Positions 1 through 7,030 of a stretch of 14,885 nucleotides of DNA are shown piece after piece. The DNA is taken from assembly GCA_937928755.1 (NCBI GenBank), contig CALEZI010000180.1, positions 1 to 14,885 on the forward strand, read 5' to 3'. Both the position numbers and the translations under genes were made by a program. Numbering within the stretch: the stretch's first letter is position 1; every line of letters starts with the position of its first letter. The notes beneath the pieces were generated by a model. That model searched no databases and was not told the origin of the DNA. It saw only the letters and a list, made by a program, of their open reading frames with translations. Source of the DNA: an uncultured Rhodanobacteraceae bacterium. GTDB taxonomy: Bacteria; Pseudomonadota; Gammaproteobacteria; Xanthomonadales; SZUA-5.

Positions 1-220
1 GTGACCTACTTCCGTGTGTTCTTTGCGCGAATAAGCGCACCGACAGGGGCGACCGTGACTCTCCCCGAGCGAGCGACTCGGCGCCGCACCGGGACAGGTT
101 CCGGAACTCGCGTCGAAACCGCGTCGGTCGGTTGCTTCCAGCACTGCCTCTTCACGCAGGATGAATTTGTGCAACACAAGCTGCCCAAAGGTTGCCGTGT
201 GTTAACGTCCAACCGCCCCG

Positions 221-243
221 CCGGGTAACCAATAGTTACCCGG
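221..243. promoter_or_regulatory. Perfect 9-bp inverted repeat, possible operator or leader hairpin
   Basis: CCGGGTAAC (221-229) and GTTACCCGG (235-243) are exact reverse complements separated by five bases (CAATA). The repeat ends 41 bases before the proposed GTG start of the secreted propeller gene. No T-run follows it, so it does not look like an intrinsic terminator. It could be a dimeric repressor site or a hairpin in the mRNA leader; the sequence does not decide between them. Confidence 0.5.
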
Positions 244-275
244 TACTGTTCGAAAGCGCCGCAGCAATCGCTCCG

Positions 276-280
276 GGAGG
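276..280 (+). promoter_or_regulatory. Shine-Dalgarno GGAGG deciding the GTG start at 285
   Basis: GGAGG at 276-280 lies four bases before GTG 285. It is the only strong ribosome-binding match in the leader, and favours GTG 285 over the downstream ATG at 342 and the upstream TTG at 192. The spacing is slightly short. Confidence 0.5.
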
Positions 281-284
281 TCAT

Positions 285-3200
285 GTGCAGCAGACATCGG
301 ACCACAGTGCAGGCGGCTCTGGCGCATCGAGATGGCGACGCATGTCGACGGCAGCATGGCTGCTCGTCGGCCTGCTTGTGGGCGTGCCCGGCATGGCGCA
401 GACCTTCAATGGTACGGGCACCGGGCCGATCCCCGATGCCACCGTGACCGGGACTTTCGGCGCACCGCTGAACGTCAGTTTTGCGGTCAGTGGCATCGGT
501 GGCAGTCTGACCAACATCTCGTTGTCGACCACCCTGACGCATACCTGGATCGGCGATCTGGAAGTGGTTCTGGCGCCGCCCGGCGTGACCCCGGGCAATG
601 TCGGCAGCTTCGTCATCTTCAGCCGCGTGGGTGCCACCGACGCCGGCGCGATCGGCGACAGTTCCAACCTTGGCGGCACCTATGTGTTCGCCAATTCCGC
701 GGTCAACAACATCTGGTCGGTCGCGAACGGGCTTGGCGACAACGACGTGATTCCGGCCGGCTCCTACCGGACGGTGGTGGCCGCACCGTCCGCCATCCCG
801 GCTGCGGTAACCGACTTCACCGCGGCCTTCAGCGGCCTGACGCCGGCGCAGATCAACGGCACCTGGACACTGCGCTTTCGCGACCGCGGGCAAGCGGATG
901 TCGGCACCGTCACTGCCGCCGCCCTGACGTTGACGGCGCCCGCAGCCGGCACCCAGACGCTGACCGTCACGCGCAACGGCACCGGCAGCGGCACTGTCAC
1001 CAGCAACCCGGCGGGCATCAACTGCGGCGCCACCTGCAGCTTCGCGTTCACCGCCGGGATCGGCGTCGCCCTCTCTGCGGCCGCCGACCCCGGCTCGACC
1101 TTTGTCAGTTGGGGCGGCGACTGCAGCGGCAGCGGCGCCTGCAATGTCAGCATGAATCAGGCGCGCAATGTCAGCGCGACCTTCAGCAGCAGTGGCGGTG
1201 GCCCTGGCGGCACCTGGATCGATCTCGGACCGGGTCCGGCGCACGACGGGCAGGTCGAGGGCATCACCAACCGCCCGGTGACCGGCGCGGTGAACGCGGT
1301 CGCACCGCATCCCACCGATGCCGCGATCCTCTACGCCGGTTCCGTCAACGGCGGCATCTGGCGCACCGCCAACGCGACGGCCGCGACGCCGACGTGGACG
1401 CGCCAGACCGATGCACAGACTTCGCAGTCGATCGCCTCGCTGCGCTTCGACCCCACTGATGGAACGCGCCAGACACTGCTGGCCGGCATCGGTCGCGTGT
1501 CCAGCCTCGGTCGCGACAGCGGCGCGCTGACCGGGCTGCTGCGCACCACCAACGCTGGCAGCATCTGGACGCCGCTGAGTGGCGGCGGCACGCTGACCGG
1601 CCGCGACATCCGCGCCGTCCTGCCACGCGGCGCGGTGCTGCTGGCCGCAGCCACCGATGGTCTGTACCGCTCTGCCAACACCGGCGCCAGCTTCAGCCTG
1701 GTCTCCGGCGCGGGCGGCAGCGGCTTGCCCAGCGGCCGTCCCACCGATCTGGTCGGCGACCCCACCAACAACAGCCTGCTGTACACGGTCATGTACGACA
1801 CGGCCACGGTCGGCGTCTACCGCTCGACCGATACCGGCGCCACCTGGACCAAGGTGTCTGATGCCCCGACCGATGCGCTGCTCGTCGGCGGCGGCCGCGG
1901 CATGCTCGCGGTGGGCCAGTCCAGCCAGGTCTTCCTGGCGACGATCGGACTTGACGGCCGTCTGTCCGCAATCGTGCGCTCGGCCAACGGCACCAGCGGC
2001 TGGACCAATCTCGGATTTCCGACCACTGTCGAGGAGAACGGCACGTTGTTCGGCGTACATCCCGGTGGTCAGGGATCGATCCATTTGTCGCTGGCCGCCG
2101 ACCCCACCGACAGCAACATCGTCTACGTCGGCGGCGACCGCCAGCCCTATTTCAGCGAGGCGACCGGGGGTTCCAACTTCTTCCCCAATTCGCTCGGCGC
2201 TCTGGACTATTCCGGTCGCTTGTTCCGCGGCAACGCCAGTCAACCGCCGGCAACCCGCTGGGCCCCGCTGACCCACTCCGGCGCCGGCAACAGTTCCTCG
2301 CCGCATGCCGATTCGCGCTCGATGGCCTTCGATGCCGCCGGCAACCTGATCGAGGGCGACGACGGCGGCGTCTACAAGCGCAACACGCCGCGCACGACCA
2401 CCGGCGCCTGGGTCTCGCTGGTCGGCGACCTGCGCGTCAGCGAGTACCACAGCATCGCCTACGACGGCATCGCCGACCGCGTGATCGGCGGTGCGCAGGA
2501 CACCGGCACCACGCAGCAGCAGAACGCCACGACGACCTTCATCAGCGTGCACACCGGCGATGGCGGCGACACCGCGGTCGACGACATCTCCTCGGCCTCG
2601 CTGTCCTCGCGCTACTCCAGCTTCCAGAACTTCGCCGCATTCCGCCGACGCACCTACAACGCGGCCGACGCATTCGTGTCGCAGACTTTTCCCGCGCTGA
2701 CCCCGCTCGGCGGCAGTCCCCCCATCGACGGCCAGTTCTACACGCCGATCGCGGTCAACCGGGCCAACGGGCTGCGCCTGCTGATTGGTGCGGAAAACGG
2801 CGTGTACGAGTCCACCGATCAGGGCGCGACGGTGACCCGGCTGGCGACGACCCGAGTCAACGATACGTCCGGCGATCCCATCGAATACGGCGTTCCCGGC
2901 AACAGCGCGTTCATTTACCTGGCGTCCTCCAACAACCTGTTCCTGCGCACTGCCGGCACTGGCGCGCCGACCCTGGTGAACACGCTGGGCGCCTCGACGA
3001 TTCGCGATGTGGCGGTCGACCCCGCCACGCCGACGCGCCTGTTCGCCCTCAATTCCTCGACCGTGTTCTTCTCGACCACCAGCGGCGGTTCCTACGGCAA
3101 CGTCACCGGCAACCTAGGCACGTTCTCGCCCGGCGCCCTGCGCAGCATGGTGTACATCCCACGCGCCGCCGGCGACCTGCTGGTGGTCGGCGCCGACCGC

Positions 3201-3407
3201 GGCACCTACTACGCGCTGTCCAGCAGCGGCTTCAGCACCTGGCAGGCACTCGGTACCGGCCTGCCGAATGTGCCGGTGTACGAGCTCGCCTACCACGCCG
3301 GGCGCGATGCGTTGATCGCCGGCACCCTTGGCCGCGGTGCCTGGCGCCTCAACGGCGTCGCCGCCGGCGGCGGCGGCGAGAACATTTTCCGCAACGGCTT
3401 CGAGTGA
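285..3407 (+). CDS. Secreted modular protein: P-domain, InlB-like repeat, Asp-box beta-propeller
   Basis: Predicted exported protein of 1040 aa from GTG 285 (1021 aa if ATG 342 is used). Residues 14-39 are a basic RWRR stretch, a hydrophobic core and a GMAQ cleavage-like end, typical of a signal peptide. About 58-218 matches the proprotein-convertase P-domain (beta-barrel), with its characteristic THTWIGDL and NGTWTLRFRD stretches. About 224-301 is a divergent InlB B-repeat-like domain with paired cysteines (C247/C251 and C280/C286). After a glycine-rich linker, about 310-1025 forms a beta-propeller of the sortilin/BNR type. Asp-box motifs are visible at 420 (RTTNAGSIW), 462 (RSANTGASF), 513 (RSTDTGATW) and 842 (ESTDQGATV). 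The protein ends with a glycine run and ENIFRNGFE. No protease or glycosidase catalytic motif is evident, so the role is probably binding or adhesion, although a propeller glycosidase cannot be excluded. The next gene starts 56 bases downstream on the same strand. Confidence 0.88.
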   Translation: MQQTSDHSAGGSGASRWRRMSTAAWLLVGLLVGVPGMAQTFNGTGTGPIPDATVTGTFGAPLNVSFAVSGIGGSLTNISLSTTLTHTWIGDLEVVLAPPGVTPGNVGSFVIFSRVGATDAGAIGDSSNLGGTYVFANSAVNNIWSVANGLGDNDVIPAGSYRTVVAAPSAIPAAVTDFTAAFSGLTPAQINGTWTLRFRDRGQADVGTVTAAALTLTAPAAGTQTLTVTRNGTGSGTVTSNPAGINCGATCSFAFTAGIGVALSAAADPGSTFVSWGGDCSGSGACNVSMNQARNVSATFSSSGGGPGGTWIDLGPGPAHDGQVEGITNRPVTGAVNAVAPHPTDAAILYAGSVNGGIWRTANATAATPTWTRQTDAQTSQSIASLRFDPTDGTRQTLLAGIGRVSSLGRDSGALTGLLRTTNAGSIWTPLSGGGTLTGRDIRAVLPRGAVLLAAATDGLYRSANTGASFSLVSGAGGSGLPSGRPTDLVGDPTNNSLLYTVMYDTATVGVYRSTDTGATWTKVSDAPTDALLVGGGRGMLAVGQSSQVFLATIGLDGRLSAIVRSANGTSGWTNLGFPTTVEENGTLFGVHPGGQGSIHLSLAADPTDSNIVYVGGDRQPYFSEATGGSNFFPNSLGALDYSGRLFRGNASQPPATRWAPLTHSGAGNSSSPHADSRSMAFDAAGNLIEGDDGGVYKRNTPRTTTGAWVSLVGDLRVSEYHSIAYDGIADRVIGGAQDTGTTQQQNATTTFISVHTGDGGDTAVDDISSASLSSRYSSFQNFAAFRRRTYNAADAFVSQTFPALTPLGGSPPIDGQFYTPIAVNRANGLRLLIGAENGVYESTDQGATVTRLATTRVNDTSGDPIEYGVPGNSAFIYLASSNNLFLRTAGTGAPTLVNTLGASTIRDVAVDPATPTRLFALNSSTVFFSTTSGGSYGNVTGNLGTFSPGALRSMVYIPRAAGDLLVVGADRGTYYALSSSGFSTWQALGTGLPNVPVYELAYHAGRDALIAGTLGRGAWRLNGVAAGGGGENIFRNGFE

Positions 3408-3463
3408 TGTCGATGGCCTCCCGCATCCATCCAGCCCGCACCCCATTGCAGGAGCACTGCAGC

Positions 3464-4438
3464 ATGAATCCGCTGGACCATCCGTTGCGCGTTTTCCTGA
3501 CGGTCCTCGGCCTGTGGTCGCTGACCATTTCCGCGGTCGCTGCGCAGGAACCCGACGCCTTCGTCCCGGTGACACCCGGCGTGCTGGTCGGGACTGCGGA
3601 TCAGGCGTCGGTCGCGTGGATCGCGGACGACCAGGGACGCGTGGCTGCCATCGATCTCGACGATGGCAGCGTACAGTGGCGGGGGCCAGCCGTGGGCCTG
3701 CCGCTGGCCCTGGTCGGCCAGCAACTGGTGGTGCTCGGACGCCCGCCGGGCAGCGGGCGGCTGAGCCTGCTGCTGCTGGATCCGGCCACCGGCGTCAGCC
3801 TCGGCGGCATCGTCGGCAATTTGCCGGAAGGCGTGCTCGCCACGCCCGATCCGCAACCGAACCGGCGCTTCTCCGCAAGCGCCGACAGCAGCAGCGGCTC
3901 GCTCAGGATTCGCTGGTCCTACGCCGAATGGCCGCTGCGCGGCGCCAAACTCGAACGCGAACCGGGAAGCAGCGACGAGCGCCGTGAATTGGGCGGCGCG
4001 GTTCAAGTGGAATTCGCGTCCAACGAGATCGCGGCGATCGACGTTCGCAGCGTTCCAGCCGCGCGGGCGCCAGACCTGAGCGACGACGAGCGCCTCGGCA
4101 ACCTCGACGGCACGCAGTTTCGTGCCGCCGACGACCTCACGGTGCAGGTGGCGACGCCGGTCGCCGACGAACTGTTCGGTACCCAGTGGCGCTGGTCGCT
4201 GCACGAACGTTCATCAGGGCGCGCACTGGGCACGCTGACCCTGCCCTACGCCCACGCGCCGTTCCTGCTGCGCGGCACGCAGTTGCTGTGGCGTTCGGAG
4301 CCGTTGACCCGCCTGAAGTCCGCGGACAGCTACGAGACCTTGCCAGCACGGCTGGTCGCCCACGACCTCGGCAGCGGGCGCGAACTGTGGTCGGTGGCGA
4401 TCATCGATCTCAGCTTCCGTGGCGCGCAGCCGCCCTGA
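3464..4438 (+). CDS. Exported PQQ-like beta-propeller protein, function unknown
   Basis: 324 aa from ATG 3464, chosen because AGGAG lies at 3450-3454 with nine-base spacing and because the resulting N-terminus is a signal peptide (hydrophobic residues 9-26, cleavage near AVAAQ). The open frame extends upstream to 3404, but that extension overlaps the previous stop and lacks a ribosome site. PQQ-type propeller blades are visible: GRVAAIDLDDGSVQWRG at 58-74 and RLVAHDLGSGRELWSVAI at 296-313, each with the repeated A-x-D/H-x-x-x-G-x-x-x-W pattern seen in BamB and PQQ dehydrogenases. It is shorter than BamB (about 390 aa), has no lipobox cysteine, and only the first and last blades are clear, so I do not call it BamB. 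It probably acts in the periplasm or outside the cell. The 56-base gap to the previous gene suggests co-transcription. Confidence 0.8.
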   Translation: MNPLDHPLRVFLTVLGLWSLTISAVAAQEPDAFVPVTPGVLVGTADQASVAWIADDQGRVAAIDLDDGSVQWRGPAVGLPLALVGQQLVVLGRPPGSGRLSLLLLDPATGVSLGGIVGNLPEGVLATPDPQPNRRFSASADSSSGSLRIRWSYAEWPLRGAKLEREPGSSDERRELGGAVQVEFASNEIAAIDVRSVPAARAPDLSDDERLGNLDGTQFRAADDLTVQVATPVADELFGTQWRWSLHERSSGRALGTLTLPYAHAPFLLRGTQLLWRSEPLTRLKSADSYETLPARLVAHDLGSGRELWSVAIIDLSFRGAQPP

Positions 4439-4509
4439 TGCGCGTTTCGGCCCATGGCGCTGGCGCCGCGTCAATGTAAGCTAGGGCTTTGCTTGGCGCC
4501 ACGAGCCGC

Positions 4510-5799
4510 ATGCCCGACAGCAACCCTCAACAACGCCACCTCGCCCAGACCGTAGACAGCCTGCGCGGATTGATAGACGATCCTGCGCTACCGGTCGAGG
4601 TCAGGCGCGCGCTCGAGCCCGAATTCGCCGAGATCGAGCGCCTGATCGACAAGCTCGAACAAGGCGAACTGCACGTCGCCGTGTTTGGCCGCGTCAGCGT
4701 CGGCAAGTCGGCGCTGCTGAACGCGCTGATCGGCGCGCAGCAGTTCACGGTGGGTGTGCTGCACGGCACGACGTCGACGCGCGAGAGCGCGCGCTGGCAG
4801 CGCGTGGGCGATTCCGGCGTACACCTGATCGACACCCCCGGCATCAACGAGATCGACGGCGCCGAGCGCGAGCGACTGGCGCGCCACGTCGCCGGACGCT
4901 CGGATCTGGTGATCTTCGTCGTCGACGGCGATCTCACCGCCAGCGAAGCCACCGCACTGCGCGAACTGGTGGCGACCCAGCGGCCACTGCTGCTGGTGCT
5001 GAACAAGTCCGATCGCTTCAGCCAGGCCGAGCGCCTGTCGCTGCTGCAGCGACTGCGCGCACATGCGCACGGACTGGTGCGGCCAGAACACGTCATCGCC
5101 GCCAGCGCTTTGCCGGCGCAACGTCGCGTGATCCGCATCGCTGCCGATGGCGGCGAGACCGAGTCGATGGAAACGCCGGCACCCGATGTCGGCGAGCTGC
5201 GCACCATCATCTACGAGGTACTCGCCAGCGAGGGCAAGACGCTGGCCGCACTGAATGCGGGCCTGTTCGCCGGGCGCTTGAGCGACGAAGTCGGCCGCCG
5301 CGTCACCGAGGTGCGCGCCGATGTGGCCGACAAGCTGATCCGCAACTACGCGCTCGGCAAGGGCGTGGCGGTGGGCATGAACCCGGTGCCGCTGGCTGAT
5401 CTCGCCGCCGCCGCGGGACTCGACATCGCGCTGGTGATGCACCTCGGCCATGTCTACGGCCTGCCGATGACCAAGGTCGAAGCCGGCGAACTGGTGCTCA
5501 AGATCGCCGCGCAGATCGCCGTGCTGATGGGCGCAATCTGGGGCGTCAACGTGCTCGCCAGCGCACTCAAGGGCATCAGCATCGGCCTCTCGACCGCGCT
5601 CACCGCCGGCGCCCAAGGCGCCCTCGCCTACTTCTCCACCTACCTGACCGGCCGCGCCGCACAGGCCTATCTGGTCAACGGCAAGAGCTGGGGCGAACGC
5701 GGCCCGAAAACCGTCGTCGAAGACATCCTCGGCAGCCTCGACCGCGACTCCATCCTGCGCGATGCGCGTGCGGAGATACTGGCGAAGCTGAAGGCATGA
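4510..5799 (+). CDS. GTPase with C-terminal DUF697 domain
   Basis: 429 aa from ATG 4510. A TTG 21 bases earlier is an alternative, and the Shine-Dalgarno is weak for both. The G domain (about 53-205) has a complete motif set: G1 GRVSVGKS at 60-67, a G2 threonine in TTST (87-90), G3 DTPG at 108-111, G4 NKSD at 165-168 and a G5-like SAL at 199-201. This is the Era/Der-like 50S-ribosome-associated GTPase group. Residues about 250-425 match DUF697, with long hydrophobic helices (for example 330-352 and 355-375) that could contact a membrane. An N-terminal helical segment (about 10-52) precedes the G domain. GTPases of this layout are widespread in cyanobacteria and proteobacteria and are poorly characterised. 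A TGTAAGCT element at 4475-4482 could be an extended -10, suggesting a promoter separate from the secreted-protein pair, but I see no matching -35. Confidence 0.9.
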   Translation: MPDSNPQQRHLAQTVDSLRGLIDDPALPVEVRRALEPEFAEIERLIDKLEQGELHVAVFGRVSVGKSALLNALIGAQQFTVGVLHGTTSTRESARWQRVGDSGVHLIDTPGINEIDGAERERLARHVAGRSDLVIFVVDGDLTASEATALRELVATQRPLLLVLNKSDRFSQAERLSLLQRLRAHAHGLVRPEHVIAASALPAQRRVIRIAADGGETESMETPAPDVGELRTIIYEVLASEGKTLAALNAGLFAGRLSDEVGRRVTEVRADVADKLIRNYALGKGVAVGMNPVPLADLAAAAGLDIALVMHLGHVYGLPMTKVEAGELVLKIAAQIAVLMGAIWGVNVLASALKGISIGLSTALTAGAQGALAYFSTYLTGRAAQAYLVNGKSWGERGPKTVVEDILGSLDRDSILRDARAEILAKLKA

Positions 5800-5903
5800 T
5801 TCGGGGAGCCTGGCGGCAGTAGCGGGCTTGCGCGCGATACACGCGGCGTGGTGGACTGCTGGGCGGCGCCGCGCCGACCTTTTCCTCGCTTTCCGCACGC
5901 ACC

Positions 5904-6275
5904 ATGGTCCATGCCGTCAATCCGTTGAAACTGGCCCACGAGCTGACCGAATTGTGGTCGCCGCGGGTGGTCGCCCAACTCGACGATTCCTTCGTCAAGG
6001 TCGCCAAGGTGCACGGCGAATTGCCGTGGCACGCGCACGCCAACGAGGACGAGCTGTTCTACGTGTTGAGTGGTCGCCTGCGGCTGCGCATGCACGCGCA
6101 AACGGTGGAGCTCGGCCCCGGCGACGCCTTTGTGGTGCCCAAGGGGGTGATGCACCAGCCGCAGGCGGACGCCGAATGCTGCCTGATGCTGATCGAGCGC
6201 AAGAGCACTGCGCACACGGGTGAGGCGACGAGCGCGCTCACTCGCAGTCTCGATGAGCAGTTGCGGCCACTGTGA
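5904..6275 (+). CDS. Small single-domain cupin protein
   Basis: 123 aa from ATG 5904. Both cupin motifs are intact: motif 1 is G38-x4-H43-x-H45-x4-E50-x6-G57, and motif 2 is G73-x5-P79-x-G81-x2-H84. The four metal ligands H43, H45, E50 and H84 are therefore all present, so a mononuclear metal site is likely. The family is functionally mixed (isomerases, dioxygenases, small-molecule binding), and the substrate cannot be named from sequence. There is no recognisable Shine-Dalgarno before the ATG (the leader reads TTTCCTCGCTTTCCGCACGC), so translation may start on a leaderless or weakly initiated mRNA. The stop overlaps the start of the next gene in GTGA, which implies translational coupling with the acetyltransferase. 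Confidence 0.88.
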   Translation: MVHAVNPLKLAHELTELWSPRVVAQLDDSFVKVAKVHGELPWHAHANEDELFYVLSGRLRLRMHAQTVELGPGDAFVVPKGVMHQPQADAECCLMLIERKSTAHTGEATSALTRSLDEQLRPL

Positions 6276-6838
6276 GCCGTATCCGCCTGCGCGCAGCGCT
6301 GCCCGAGGACGCGCCGCTGTTGCGTTCCTGGGACGAGGCCGAACATGTGGTTGCCGCCGATCCGAACGACGACTGGGAATGGGAGTCCGAACTGGCGCGG
6401 ACGCCCGACTGGCGCGAGCAACTGATGGCGGAGCTGGACGGCCGACCGATCGGATTGGTGCAGATCATCGACCCGGCCCTCGAAGACGGACATTACTGGG
6501 GCGATTGCGGGTCGGGCCAACGCGCGATCGACATCTGGATCGGCCCGGCCGACTGCCTGGGACGCGGCTTCGGCACGACCATGATGCAACTGGCGCTGGC
6601 GCGCTGCTTCGCCGCACCTGAAGTGCAGGCCGTGCTGATCGATCCGCTTGCCAGCAACATCGCTGCCCAGCGCTTCTATGCGCGACTCGGGTTCCGGTTT
6701 GTGGAAGCGCGCCGCTTCGGCGACGACGATTGCCACGTGATGCGCCTTGAACGATGCGATTGGCAGTCCGCGGCCACTCCAGGGACGAATCCGGATGCCC
6801 GCCGGGCCGCCGACACCCAACACGACCTCGGAACGTGA
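6272..6838 (+). CDS. GNAT acetyltransferase, AAC(6')/siderophore-type
   Basis: 188 aa from GTG 6272, which overlaps the cupin stop as GTGA, a typical coupled arrangement. The fold is GNAT: the acetyl-CoA loop is LGRGFGTTMM (96-105), and the late segment DPLASNIAAQRFYARLGFR (124-142) holds the conserved N129 and Y136. The layout (central GRPIGLVQI strand, then I-D-I-W-I-G, then G-x-G-F-G, then D-P-x-x-S-N-x-x-A) resembles the AAC(6')-Ib and IucB-like acetyltransferases. Family membership does not prove antibiotic modification, because many chromosomal relatives act on other amines. The last 25 residues (from about 164) are hydrophilic and unlike the family; they overlap another possible start at 6795, so the C-terminus may have been altered. 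Confidence 0.87.
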   Translation: MSRIRLRAALPEDAPLLRSWDEAEHVVAADPNDDWEWESELARTPDWREQLMAELDGRPIGLVQIIDPALEDGHYWGDCGSGQRAIDIWIGPADCLGRGFGTTMMQLALARCFAAPEVQAVLIDPLASNIAAQRFYARLGFRFVEARRFGDDDCHVMRLERCDWQSAATPGTNPDARRAADTQHDLGT

Positions 6839-6914
6839 GCAATTGATCCGGCAATGGAAGGCGCAGTTCAGGTCGAGCCTGCTGACGCGTCCTGGTCGAT
6901 TAGGGACCCTCTGA
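6795..6914 (+). pseudogene. Possible truncated ORF ending inside the palindromic repeat
   Basis: A 39-codon frame starts at ATG 6795, nine bases after an AGGGA (6781-6785) that could bind ribosomes. It overlaps the end of the acetyltransferase in another frame and reads SEREQLIRQWKAQFRSSLL in its middle, which looks like a helical N-terminus of a real protein. Third codon positions are mostly G or C up to about 6885. The stop TGA at 6912-6914 is supplied by the left arm of the repeat element. This fits a third gene of the cupin-acetyltransferase group whose remainder was lost when the repeat arrived. The frame is short and I do not recognise the family, so chance is possible. Confidence 0.3.
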
Positions 6915-7030
6915 ACAAGTCCCGCGACTCGTCATTGCGAGCGCAGCGAAGCAATCCAGGCATTTGATTTTCAGAGCATTTCTGGATTGCCGCGTCGCTT
7001 CGCTCCTCGCAATGACGACTTGTTCAGAGG
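6908..7030. repeat. MITE/REP-like palindromic repeat element (about 123 bp)
   Basis: The ends are exact 14-bp inverted repeats: CCTCTGAACAAGTC (6908-6921) and GACTTGTTCAGAGG (7017-7030). Inside them a second pair of arms carries GTCATTGCGAG (6931-6941) and CTCGCAATGAC (7006-7016), then GCGAAGC/GCTTCGC and AATCCAG/CTGGATT (6953-6959, 6982-6988). The left arm has an extra nine bases (6922-6930), so the stem is imperfect. I recognise the GTCATTGCGAG...GCGAAGC...AATCC core as a motif that recurs in many bacterial genomes. The element lies between two convergent genes and could fold into a long hairpin acting as a bidirectional terminator. No target-site duplication is clear. Confidence 0.85.

Larger units (their letters stand above)
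1..284. other. Upstream region of the first gene, no supported gene
   Basis: The stretch has an open frame on the + strand from base 1 to a TAA at 226-228, but its third codon positions are mixed, unlike the strongly G/C third positions of the genes around it, and the peptide resembles nothing I know. It could be the tail of a gene beginning outside the window, but I treat it as non-coding. It holds a small palindrome TTGTG-CAA-CACAA (167-179) and a perfect 9-bp inverted repeat (221-243), and would contain the promoter of the next gene. I could not assign a convincing -35/-10 pair. Confidence 0.5.

Noticed and set aside
1..228. A 75-codon + strand frame beginning at the first base
   Set aside because: Mixed third positions and no recognisable sequence. 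It may be the tail of an upstream gene, but nothing supports that.
6..2552. An 848-codon open frame on the minus strand opposite the secreted protein gene
   Set aside because: Long antisense frames are expected opposite high-GC genes. The peptide is Ala/Gly/Arg-rich without motifs, while the + strand frame has a signal peptide, P-domain and Asp-boxes.
3464..4438. Calling the PQQ-propeller protein BamB
   Set aside because: It lacks a lipobox cysteine, is shorter than BamB, only two blades are clear and the neighbours are not the usual BamB context.
6272..6838. Calling the acetyltransferase an aminoglycoside-resistance gene
   Set aside because: Fold and layout resemble AAC(6'), but substrate specificity cannot be read from this sequence and many chromosomal relatives have other substrates.
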